Shown: positions 7,546 to 13,807 of the stretch, piece after piece
Numbering within the stretch: position 1 is the first letter of the stretch
How the letters are laid out: every line of letters begins with the position of its first letter
Assembly (NCBI GenBank): GCA_031265645.1
Contig: JAISCJ010000120.1
Span: 1 to 13,807, forward strand
Source: Holosporales bacterium
GTDB taxonomy: Bacteria > Pseudomonadota > Alphaproteobacteria > BNTO01
DNA: 13,807 nt
Reading direction: 5' to 3'
Translations under genes and position numbers: made by a program
Notes under the pieces: model-generated
What the model was told of the DNA's origin: nothing
Databases searched by the model: none
What the model saw: the letters and a program-made list of their open reading frames with translations, nothing else

Positions 7546-7757
7546 TAGCAGTTGGACCATAATCATTCACAAGTTTGTGTTCGTTGATCATTTGTCCCAC
7601 AGCTATACTTCATTTTCAATAGGATTGACACGTTTTTGGCGCACACGCCTAGTTTTTGCAAACGTTTAGGAATCAATTATAAGTTGCACGAAATAGTACA
7701 TTTCTAAGCTAAACCGCAATCGCCACAGTTAGGTTTGTGTCTTCCCCGATTTTACTG
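7546..7757. other. Spacer between divergent trcR and rpmJ
   Basis: No gene is supported here. It contains a TTGACA at 7625-7630 followed after 17 bp by CCTAGT, a weaker version of the rpmJ promoter layout, and a tiny GGCG-CACA-CGCC hairpin (7638-7649) followed by TAG and five T, which could be a weak plus-strand terminator. CCCCGATT at 7744-7751 is the exact reverse complement of AATCGGGG at 7888-7895 just before rpmJ. Confidence 0.35.
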
Positions 7758-7830
7758 GCCGAGATTTGTCTCATCTGTCGTGAACTGCACACCAGCACAC
7801 GCGTTATTGACATAGAGACAAATGATCGGC
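7758..7830. repeat. Long imperfect palindrome upstream of rpmJ
   Basis: Arms at 7758-7785 and 7803-7830 (28 nt each) face one another across a 17-nt loop. Paired blocks are GCCGA, ATTTGTCTC (exact 9 bp), TGTC and AAC, 21 of 28 positions, with small bulges between. The right arm contains the rpmJ promoter, so the fold may matter for regulation. The left-arm string TTTGTCTCAT..CTGTC.TGAAC also resembles one arm of the 34-bp palindrome near 13660, suggesting a shared mobile repeat. Confidence 0.55.
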
Positions 7831-7835
7831 TAGAC
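7807..7835 (+). promoter_or_regulatory. Promoter for rpmJ-rplY
   Basis: A perfect -35 TTGACA (7807-7812) is followed after 17 bp by CTAGAC (7830-7835), or after 18 bp by TAGACT. This resembles the alphaproteobacterial TTGAC-N17-CTATAT pattern. It points at rpmJ with an expected leader of about 60 nt, and it lies inside the right arm of the imperfect palindrome. Confidence 0.55.
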
Positions 7836-7900
7836 TGAGTTATTCCTGCCTGGCTCGCTGTTGTAAGCGTGCCGATTCTTGTTTTGCAATCGGGGCTATT

Positions 7901-8026
7901 ATGAAAGTAACGAATTCGTTGAAAACAATAAAAAGTCGCCATAAAGCGTCTAAAATAGTAAGACGAAAGGGGCGCTTGTATGTAATAAACAAGCAATGCC
8001 CAAAATTTAAGGCCCGTCAAGGGTAG
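7901..8026 (+). CDS. rpmJ: 50S ribosomal protein L36 (zinc-less form)
   Basis: A 41-codon gene, easily missed because of its size. The product begins MKVTNSLKTIKSRHKASK, continues IVRRKGRLYVINKQCPKFK and ends ARQG, matching the alphaproteobacterial L36 pattern (MK.RNSL..LK.RH....VVRRKGR.YVINK..PRFKARQG). The zinc-binding CxxC pair of the other L36 type is absent and only one cysteine (residue 33) is present, so this is the C-minus form. L36 is a small basic protein of the large ribosomal subunit that contacts 23S rRNA. The ATG follows a GGGG stretch (7892-7895). The stop TAG at 8024-8026 overlaps the TAGGAGG ribosome binding site of rplY, so the two 50S genes are almost certainly co-transcribed and probably translationally coupled. 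Start and stop are unambiguous. Confidence 0.93.
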   Translation: MKVTNSLKTIKSRHKASKIVRRKGRLYVINKQCPKFKARQG

Positions 8027-8030
8027 GAGG
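8024..8030 (+). promoter_or_regulatory. Shine-Dalgarno of rplY overlapping the rpmJ stop
   Basis: TAGGAGG is a near-perfect ribosome binding site 9 nt before the rplY ATG. Its first three bases are the rpmJ stop codon, so a ribosome ending rpmJ sits on the rplY initiation region, a layout favouring coupled synthesis. Confidence 0.8.
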
Positions 8031-8039
8031 ATCTAAAAA

Positions 8040-8645
8040 ATGAGTGATTTTGGCATCTTATCAGCTAGTGCAAAAATTCGGGCTGGAACGGGACCAGCGA
8101 GATCTGTTCGTCGTGATGCTCAAGTGCCGTGTATTATCTACGGCAAAGGAGTTCAACCTCAGATGTGCGCACTTGATGAAAAGACTGTACAGCAGCAGTG
8201 CTCGCATTCTGATTTCTTTAGCAAAGTGCTTACTTTGGCTGTTGGGGATGAACATATAGATGTTCTTCCTAAGGTTGTTCAGTATCATCCTGTGACTGAT
8301 CGTCCTTTACATGTTGATTTCATCAGAGTTAGTGCTAGCTCTGAAATTAAGGTCAGTGTACCTGTCGAGTTTATCCACGAAGATAAATCTCCTGCAATAA
8401 AACTCGGTGCTATATTGAACGTAGTTCAAAGGTCGGTTCACGTCCTTTGCTCGCCGCGGTGTATTCCTGATAAGTTTGAGATTGACCTAACTGGTGCTGC
8501 CGTTGGCGCGACTTTTACTGTAGAAAATATACAGATTCCTGATGGAGTTAGTTTACATTCTTCCACCAGTAAAGGCGCAATCCTCGCAAACGTTGTTCAA
8601 TCTGGGAAGGAAAAAAGCGATGCATCCGCAGAGCCTGGCGCTTAG
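8040..8645 (+). CDS. rplY: 50S ribosomal protein L25 (general stress protein Ctc type)
   Basis: This 201-residue protein is the long, two-domain L25/Ctc form that binds 5S rRNA in the large subunit. The N-terminal L25 domain shows GTGPARSVRRDAQVPCIIYG (family: GKGAARRLRR.G.VPAVIYG) and the LPKVVQYHPVTDRPLHVDF block. The C-terminal beta domain begins near residue 100 (VSVPVEFIHEDKSPAIKLGA) and includes the DLTGAAVGATFTVENI segment. It lies 13 nt after rpmJ. In many bacteria pth follows rplY; here the next gene is convergent, only 27 nt from the rplY stop, so pth is elsewhere. Length and motifs look complete. Confidence 0.94.
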   Translation: MSDFGILSASAKIRAGTGPARSVRRDAQVPCIIYGKGVQPQMCALDEKTVQQQCSHSDFFSKVLTLAVGDEHIDVLPKVVQYHPVTDRPLHVDFIRVSASSEIKVSVPVEFIHEDKSPAIKLGAILNVVQRSVHVLCSPRCIPDKFEIDLTGAAVGATFTVENIQIPDGVSLHSSTSKGAILANVVQSGKEKSDASAEPGA

Positions 8646-8672
8646 TTTGCAGAGATTAGCTTTTTCTTCGTT

Positions 8673-9611
8673 CTATTTTGCTTGATCCGAATATAGGGCT
8701 ACAGGTGTTTCTAGTAGCTCTCCTGCGGGTAGATCACCAAGCTCAAACGGTCCAAACTTAACGCGAATCAGCCGGCTAACCTTAAGGCCAAGTCGTCCTA
8801 GTACTTTTCGAATTTCTCGATTTTTACCCTCATGCAACGAGACACGAATCCAGAAGTTTTGTATACGACTTTTATTTGAAAAATGGCCCGCAATCTGGAT
8901 AAATATCGGCGCATATTTTATTCCGTCTATAATAATGTTTCGTAATTCTATTGATGTGACATTATCCGAGCGAAAAGGAAATACATGTGCATATTTAGAA
9001 CCCAACAGTGCATCGGTTTGTCCAAAAACTCGCACATTGTACACTCGTTCAAGATGCGTCGTCTCTAGCTCATGCGCAATTGAATTGCAATTTGTCAACA
9101 AAATGAGACCTTCAGAATTAATGTCAAGCCGCCCAACTGACAACACTCGGAGTAAACCATGTCGTGCTGCCACAGCGTCAAAAACCGTCATTCTTTTTTG
9201 CGGATCATTGTGCGTTGTTATTTCGCCGACAAGCTTGTTGTAAATCCACAACCTCGCAGGAGGCTTATTCTCGACGCGCTTTCCACAAAAACTGATTGAA
9301 TCTGATTCGCTGACGAAAAAAACTGGAGTAAGGATTTTAACTCCATTTACAGTCACATCCCCGTTCAAAATATGCCGCTCAGCTTCACGTCGCGAGCATA
9401 GATTTCGGCCAGATAAATATTTTGCTAGTCGGTACGTACATGCCACCTTTACAGTGCCCGCTCCATCCGACGTTTTCTGCGTCGAATCATTCAATTCATT
9501 TTTAAGAGTTTGATCTGTGCGGATTTTTGACGACGAAGCTGTACGCAAAAATTTACTTGCTCCCAAAAATTTAGCTGCACGTGGAACATTTTTATTTTTT
9601 TCTAAAGTCAT
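8673..9611 (-). CDS. RsuA/RluB-family rRNA pseudouridine synthase
   Basis: This enzyme family isomerises a specific uridine in rRNA to pseudouridine. The 312-residue protein has an S4 RNA-binding domain at about 61-110 (RLAKYLSGRNLCSRREAERH, LNGDVTVNG), then the catalytic motif GRLDINSEGLILLTN (160-174) with the expected Asp at 163, and the late LHEGKNREIRKVLGRLGLKV and RLIRVKFGPFELGDLPAGE blocks, as in RluB-type enzymes. A lysine- and serine-rich N-terminal extension of about 60 residues precedes the S4 domain, as in some alphaproteobacterial homologues. The ATG lies inside the end of sspB (20-nt overlap), pointing to coupled translation. RluB acting on 23S rRNA is the best guess, but RsuA or RluE-like specificity cannot be excluded from sequence alone. 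Confidence 0.9.
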   Translation of the reverse strand: MTLEKNKNVPRAAKFLGASKFLRTASSSKIRTDQTLKNELNDSTQKTSDGAGTVKVACTYRLAKYLSGRNLCSRREAERHILNGDVTVNGVKILTPVFFVSESDSISFCGKRVENKPPARLWIYNKLVGEITTHNDPQKRMTVFDAVAARHGLLRVLSVGRLDINSEGLILLTNCNSIAHELETTHLERVYNVRVFGQTDALLGSKYAHVFPFRSDNVTSIELRNIIIDGIKYAPIFIQIAGHFSNKSRIQNFWIRVSLHEGKNREIRKVLGRLGLKVSRLIRVKFGPFELGDLPAGELLETPVALYSDQAK

Positions 9612-10038
9612 CTAATATGACAACGTTCGCTTGAGAACTGTCCAAAGATCGATCCTGCAACTGATCGTCATCAAAATCGTCATCCTGGACAAATTGAAGA
9701 CCAAAGTTGGACGATGGATCGACAAAGCTAATCAACGATAAGAACGGCACTTTTATGCGCTCGTTAACATCATCAAAACACAACGTTACAACAAATGCAT
9801 CCGCGGTAACTTCTAAGTCCCAAAACTCATGCTGCAAGACGATGGTCATCTGATCTGGGTAGTCTTCTTTTATGTATTCTGGAAGTTCTACCCAAGGATG
9901 AGTCGTCGCGAACGTTATATAATAATGGCGCTCTTTGAACAAACCGTAGCTAGCCGTGTGAATCAATATGTCCCTCACGACTTGGCGCAACGCTTTTTGT
10001 AAGACAGCGTCGTAATCAATAAAATTAGTTCTAGCCAT
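9592..10038 (-). CDS. sspB: ClpXP adaptor SspB (alphaproteobacterial type)
   Basis: SspB tethers ssrA-tagged, ribosome-rescued polypeptides to the ClpXP protease. The 148-residue protein starts MARTNFIDYDAVLQKALRQV and contains the family blocks HYYITFATTHPWVELPEYI, YPDQMTIVLQHEFWDLEV (nearly invariant) and VPFLSLISFVDPSSNFGLQF. An acidic linker with a run of Asp leads to the C-terminal tail VVILDDFRKK, which matches the ClpX-binding tail of alphaproteobacterial SspB (VV.LD.FRKK). An upstream in-frame TTG at 10083 exists, but the ATG at 10038 fits family length. No strong Shine-Dalgarno is visible. The last 20 nt overlap the pseudouridine synthase start. A hairpin 40-75 nt upstream of the ATG separates it from the LRR gene. 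Confidence 0.92.
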   Translation of the reverse strand: MARTNFIDYDAVLQKALRQVVRDILIHTASYGLFKERHYYITFATTHPWVELPEYIKEDYPDQMTIVLQHEFWDLEVTADAFVVTLCFDDVNERIKVPFLSLISFVDPSSNFGLQFVQDDDFDDDQLQDRSLDSSQANVVILDDFRKK

Positions 10039-10079
10039 ACAAGTTGAAAAACGCAATCCAGGCGAAACTGATCCATTAT

Positions 10080-10114
10080 GCAATAAAAACTGCTGTTTTT
10101 ACAGTTTCTATTGC
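10080..10114. terminator. Hairpin between the LRR gene and sspB
   Basis: GCAATAAAAACTG (10080-10092) and CAGTTTCTATTGC (10102-10114) pair at 12 of 13 positions around a 9-nt loop. It sits 67 nt past the LRR stop on the minus strand and 40 nt before the sspB ATG. It could end the LRR transcript or form a leader structure for sspB, but the downstream side lacks a clear T-run, so the terminator call is tentative. Confidence 0.35.
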
Positions 10115-10180
10115 AGATTGTGCAGTCAAACTTCCTTAACGTATAGCATGCTTCTAAAATTTTATAGGTATTAGCGTGTT

Positions 10181-13100
10181 TTAAGGAACGTTGACGAGTC
10201 TTTTTCTCCGTATAGTTTTGGTGGTTATATTAGCAGACTGCGGGATATTCAAAAATTCTACGTTACGTGAACTTATAACATTTATCAATTTATTCAGATT
10301 CGACAAATCGACCTGAATATTTCTTGAATAACTACGAGCGTAATATATTTCTAGTTTTTCTAGTAAGGTAGGAATAGTCGAAAAATTTACGTTTGAATTG
10401 GAAATATAAAGAGACGTTAAGTTTACAAAATTAGACAGGTCAATCGGATCGATCGGATTGCAGTTATTTATGCGTAGCGAAGCCAATAAATGCAAAGTTC
10501 TAGAAAAAAGTACATTTGAGTTGGTAATACTAAGATTACTTAAGTTTTCCAGTTCGGGTAGTTCTAATGGAATTGCCCTATCACAGTCATCTATAATCAG
10601 ATCATCTAATAAAGGCAAAGGCTTCGAAAAAACGACATTTGAATTTTTGATATTAAGCTTTTGCAAGTTTTCCAGCATAGACAGGTCTATTGGGTTGACC
10701 GGGTTGCACTTATTTAAGTTCAGATAAATTAACGAAAGTAAAGGAGTCGAAAAAACTACATTTGAATTTTTAATATCAAGTTCTGTTAAGTTTACCAATT
10801 TAGAGATGTCAATTGGGTCGACCGGATTGCAGCCATTTATGCATAGATAATCTAAACGTAAAGGTTTCGAAAAAATTACATTTGAATGGTCAATATGAAG
10901 TTTTCTTAAAGTTACCAAATTAGAGACATCAATTGGATAGACCGGATAGCAGCCACTTATGAGTAGAGAATCTAAAAGTAAAGGTTTCGAAAAAACTACA
11001 TTTGAATTTACGATTTCAACATTTTTTAAGCGTATCATCTCTGGCAGTTCTATCGGAGTAGTGTCGCAGCCGACGATAGCCAATTTTTCCAACGAAGTAG
11101 GAATAGATACTATCTTAAGTGCTTTTGCGTCTGATACCATAATACTCTTTATATTTGGATCATCGATATCAAGTATTTCAAAAAATTCCGGTATATATTT
11201 AAGATAAAGAGAAAGCTTACCATCTTGAATATATCGATGATTTGAAATCAAACTAATGAAACAGTCAGCACAGTCACCGTATTGCGGCACGTTCTTTGAC
11301 AAATTGCGAATGTCATTGATGATGGTTTGGTTAAGAGAAAAATTCCACCCAATTCCGAGAAAACATGCACTTGCTACGTTCTGAGATATGGCATCTAAGA
11401 ACATCGAACTCATACAATTCAGAACAATCGTCATCAATGCTTTCCGTTTTTTTTCGTCTTTTATGTATCTTTTATAGAAATAAAAAGCGCGTGCAATCTT
11501 TTCATTGCTGAGATTAAATGGCGCATACGAGAATATCGAATGGTACATATTCTGTTTTTCATTAAGAGAATAAAGATAGCCGCAGAGATAATCATACTCA
11601 CGCTCACGACAATAATCATCAAATCCTATTTTAGGCCGTGGCTCTATCCAGACGCATCCGTGGTGATCTTGGTGGTCTATTCTAAACTCAGCGAAAGGTC
11701 CTTCGCCAATTAATTTTACCAAAAGTTCGCCATAATATTCATCCCCAGAATCATAGAATGAATCAGCTGTTATCTCATAATCCCGAGCGGGATTTATGCA
11801 TTTTAATAATTTTTTCAAAAAGGGAATTACATCTATTCTAGTATCAGTATTGTAGTGAACCCCAAGTACTGCGGCCAAAGCCTTTGTAAAATTTATAAAC
11901 CCGGGCTGAATTTCATTTTCATTTATTGGAGATATTGCCTCCTTATATGCAACAGGGAGTCCTCCATTTTGATAATTAAGGCAGGATACGACACTATTCC
12001 AACTTGTTCTCACGCTCGGATGATCTGAATTCATGCATCCTATGCCCAACTTCAGAAAATTTTCCAATTCGTCCAAACGATCGGACGTACGTGTAACAGG
12101 ATAACCATTAAATTCAGCATTCACTCTATCTCTTATCCTAGTGATGTTTCCTCCGTTTTTTATATTCTCGGTTCCTAGGACATAAGTGAATGTGTGTCGA
12201 AGTGACGTCTCAACACAATCGGCAAAACCACTTCGATTATTATCCTTAACTATTTTTCCATTTTCAATTACACAAAAAGCAGGGAACCCGTTTGAAACTG
12301 GATCATCATACGGTAGTGCCGGAAACTCTATTCCAAATTTTTGATGAATATCTTGCGCTTTTGTCATGATAATATCGCGGGCGTTTGCTGTTGATCTATT
12401 GCCATCGATGTACGCAGCTTGGAATGTAATACATCTGAGTTCACGCCACGTTTGCAAAAAGGCGGGGACGTCCTTTTTTTCCAACAACTCCGCAATAAAT
12501 GCTAGCACGATGTGTTCTGTTGTGCATGTAGAATAGCCGTATTCTGCTTCTGCAACAAAGGCATTACATATTTTTTTTATCATCCCTGCTAAAGTCTTAC
12601 TTTGGGCCATTTCACCCATAATGGACAAAACTTGAATTGTTAGAAAGTTTGTAAAATAGTTACTAATGTGAGATTGAACGTCGTCGAGCTTTGAACGACC
12701 AGACATCATTGCGTTCAACGTCCCTATCGTTTTGGTTAAAGAGTCTAATAATTTGGCATCAAATGCGTGTTTAAGGACTGGTGTTTGTTTAACAAGCTCA
12801 CAAATAGAGCTCAAAACATCGCTGGCGTCTTCACTCGCTTTTATTCTGTCGATTATGTGTCGAATTCTCACTAAATGTTCTCTATTTTCGTAAATATTTC
12901 TATTAATTCTTCCAAAATTGATTTTTTCAAAAAATGCATCTTTGCCGTCGACCCACAAGCGTGCAACTTCAGCGGCGATCATAAGTTTAGCCAACGCGCT
13001 ATTCCGTTCATCAGAATTTAGTGATCTAATGCTGTTCGCGAAACTATGTTTCCCATTGGCTTCAAGCCTTCCGGAATTTGAAGGATACAGTTCAATGAGT

Positions 13101-13504
13101 AGCACTGAAATATTGTCCAGTCCTTTGTCTAATCTTCGATGTACAAATTCTGGACGCATCGGATCCATTTCGGTGTTCTCAATAAAATTTCCAGAAAATC
13201 TGAGATTTTCTAAATAGCCTGATTGTCGCATAAGACTCCCCCAAAACAAGGAATACTCTGGCGGCAATCCTTCGTTTTCATCATCATTTTCGACGTACAC
13301 ATTCGGCCTTTTTGGGGGCTGTTGAATACTATCGACGGCCTCGTCAACCTCTTGGGGATCGGTCGCCAAAGCAGGAGATGTTTCAATAGTCCCATTCTGG
13401 GTTTTTATATTGCTTTTAAACGCATACACATCGATGCGAGCATTACTTGAAAGGTGAAAAGATAAAACAAAAAGTAAAAAACCGTTTTTGAAAATTTTTC
13501 TCAT
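10181..13504 (-). CDS. Large secreted protein with C-terminal leucine-rich-type repeats
   Basis: The 1107-residue product starts with a plausible Sec signal peptide: basic MRKIFK, hydrophobic GFLLFVLSFHLSS, likely cleavage near SNA-R at residue 22. A low-complexity acidic/proline stretch follows (to about 80), then a long mixed region (about 80-800) that I do not recognise. A short motif FADCVETSLRH places Cys430 and His437 close together, reminiscent of cysteine-hydrolase cores but unproven. Residues about 815-1060 carry six 40-41-residue repeats built on SNVxFS near residues 835, 875, 915, 956, 997 and 1038, alternating with I..C.P..PIDLS..x.L. segments, an LRR-like beta-strand ladder. No transmembrane segment besides the signal is evident. 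Export by Sec to the periplasm or outside, and a host-interaction role, are inferences. The gene is monocistronic or the first of a run with sspB, and it lies next to IS630-type debris, consistent with acquisition or local shuffling. Confidence 0.85.
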   Translation of the reverse strand: MRKIFKNGFLLFVLSFHLSSNARIDVYAFKSNIKTQNGTIETSPALATDPQEVDEAVDSIQQPPKRPNVYVENDDENEGLPPEYSLFWGSLMRQSGYLENLRFSGNFIENTEMDPMRPEFVHRRLDKGLDNISVLLIELYPSNSGRLEANGKHSFANSIRSLNSDERNSALAKLMIAAEVARLWVDGKDAFFEKINFGRINRNIYENREHLVRIRHIIDRIKASEDASDVLSSICELVKQTPVLKHAFDAKLLDSLTKTIGTLNAMMSGRSKLDDVQSHISNYFTNFLTIQVLSIMGEMAQSKTLAGMIKKICNAFVAEAEYGYSTCTTEHIVLAFIAELLEKKDVPAFLQTWRELRCITFQAAYIDGNRSTANARDIIMTKAQDIHQKFGIEFPALPYDDPVSNGFPAFCVIENGKIVKDNNRSGFADCVETSLRHTFTYVLGTENIKNGGNITRIRDRVNAEFNGYPVTRTSDRLDELENFLKLGIGCMNSDHPSVRTSWNSVVSCLNYQNGGLPVAYKEAISPINENEIQPGFINFTKALAAVLGVHYNTDTRIDVIPFLKKLLKCINPARDYEITADSFYDSGDEYYGELLVKLIGEGPFAEFRIDHQDHHGCVWIEPRPKIGFDDYCREREYDYLCGYLYSLNEKQNMYHSIFSYAPFNLSNEKIARAFYFYKRYIKDEKKRKALMTIVLNCMSSMFLDAISQNVASACFLGIGWNFSLNQTIINDIRNLSKNVPQYGDCADCFISLISNHRYIQDGKLSLYLKYIPEFFEILDIDDPNIKSIMVSDAKALKIVSIPTSLEKLAIVGCDTTPIELPEMIRLKNVEIVNSNVVFSKPLLLDSLLISGCYPVYPIDVSNLVTLRKLHIDHSNVIFSKPLRLDYLCINGCNPVDPIDISKLVNLTELDIKNSNVVFSTPLLSLIYLNLNKCNPVNPIDLSMLENLQKLNIKNSNVVFSKPLPLLDDLIIDDCDRAIPLELPELENLSNLSITNSNVLFSRTLHLLASLRINNCNPIDPIDLSNFVNLTSLYISNSNVNFSTIPTLLEKLEIYYARSYSRNIQVDLSNLNKLINVISSRNVEFLNIPQSANITTKTIRRKRLVNVP
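10330..11060 (-). repeat. Tandem 120-123 bp repeats inside the LRR gene
   Basis: The core TTTGA(A/G) recurs on the plus strand at 10392, 10515, 10638, 10761, 10881 and 11001, giving spacings of 123, 123, 123, 120 and 120 bp, exact multiples of three. Flanking bases are strongly alike; for example 10861-10880 and 10981-11000 differ at one base in twenty. Each unit encodes about 40-41 residues, probably two LRR turns. The high DNA similarity suggests recent duplication and possible copy-number variation between strains. Confidence 0.8.
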
Positions 13505-13615
13505 GATTTAATCATTATTACATTGTACGTATTAAGTGTATTACCATTTCTTTTAACAAAACGTTAATTCCGTAAAAATTCCGACTATTTTTTTTGAAAA
13601 AAAAACATACACTCA
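13505..13615. other. Upstream region of the LRR gene
   Basis: Very AT-rich, with T8-G-A9 at 13588-13605. It probably holds the LRR promoter, but no clear -35/-10 pair or Shine-Dalgarno is visible before the ATG at 13504. No gene is supported. Confidence 0.35.
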
Positions 13616-13693
13616 TGTTCTGGTTCATACAGATATGAGACGAAACTAGACAAGCTGGACTAGTTTTGTCTCATATCTGTCTGAACCAGAACA
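13616..13693. repeat. Near-perfect 34-bp inverted repeat
   Basis: Arms 13616-13649 and 13660-13693 match at 32 of 34 positions (one of the two differences is a G-T pair) around a 10-nt loop. The inner ends of both arms are CTAG, the preferred target of IS630-type elements, which duplicate TA. One reading is two transposon ends placed back to back. As RNA it would form a very stable hairpin upstream of the LRR gene. Part of the arm resembles the palindrome upstream of rpmJ. Confidence 0.8.
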
Positions 13694-13720
13694 GCGTGAC
13701 TCGTATCTATTTAAGTTGGG

Positions 13721-13807
13721 TTAGTGTTGCTTGGCTGTTGAATGGGCGGCCTCACCATCATCGCAACGTTGCAACACTCTTTCTCTAAAATCTGTACTGT
13801 AAGCCAT
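13721..13807 (-). pseudogene. IS630-type transposase, N-terminal stub
   Basis: Read from the window edge on the minus strand, 28 codons give MAYSTDFRERVLQRCDDGEA followed by AHSTAKQH and a TAA stop. MAYS.DFRERV is the typical opening of IS630-family transposases, and the rest is the first helix of its HTH (V...C..G.....TAK.). The protein is cut off within the HTH, 28 nt from the 34-bp inverted repeat, so most of the gene has been lost. The ATG is the last three bases of the window; an earlier start beyond the edge is possible. Confidence 0.65.

Noticed and set aside
7586..7827. GATCATTTGTC(C/T)C inverted pair bounding a 242-bp segment
   Set aside because: 12 of 13 matching over this distance is expected about as often as seen by chance; no target duplication found.
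7709..8020. 103-codon minus-strand frame opposite rpmJ
   Set aside because: It is antisense to the clear L36 gene and has no recognisable family features.

Overview
The window looks like part of the chromosome of an AT-rich, host-associated alphaproteobacterium. Several proteins have alphaproteobacterial forms: a TrcR/DUF1013 regulator, an SspB adaptor of the alpha type ending in a ClpX-tail-like VVILDDFRKK, and a zinc-less L36. A type VI secretion sheath, decayed IS630-type insertion sequences, a degenerate complex I-like gene and a large Sec-exported leucine-rich-repeat protein fit an intracellular lineage such as Holosporales. That placement is inference; no rRNA or other decisive marker is present.

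Layout. Positions 59-1171 (minus) hold a divergent NuoD-like protein lacking the family's N-terminal quinone-site motif. Divergent from it, 1279-3987 (plus) carries tssB, tssC and a probable Hcp (tssD), followed by hisS (4069-5343). A 300-bp gap with a hairpin leads into an IS630 transposase fragment (5641-6040). On the minus strand trcR (7051-7545) and prmC (6163-7023) form a likely operon. A 350-bp gap holds a long imperfect palindrome overlapping a good promoter, which should drive rpmJ (7901-8026, only 41 codons) and rplY (8040-8645). Convergent to these, on the minus strand, are sspB (9594/9592-10038) and an RsuA/RluB-type pseudouridine synthase (8673-9611), overlapping by 20 nt. Upstream of them, 10181-13504 (minus) encodes an 1107-residue secreted protein with six 40-41-residue LRR-like repeats. 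The right end has a near-perfect 34-bp inverted repeat and the first 28 codons of another IS630-type transposase.

How the genes relate. Most genes are translation and quality-control housekeeping: hisS charges tRNA-His, prmC methylates release factors, rpmJ and rplY are 50S proteins, the pseudouridine synthase modifies rRNA, and sspB delivers ssrA-tagged products to ClpXP. Set among them are host-interaction candidates: the T6SS sheath and tube genes without baseplate, membrane or ATPase partners, and the LRR protein, whose signal peptide points to Sec export rather than the T6SS. Transposon remnants next to both accessory stretches suggest local rearrangement. No tRNA, rRNA or CRISPR array was seen.
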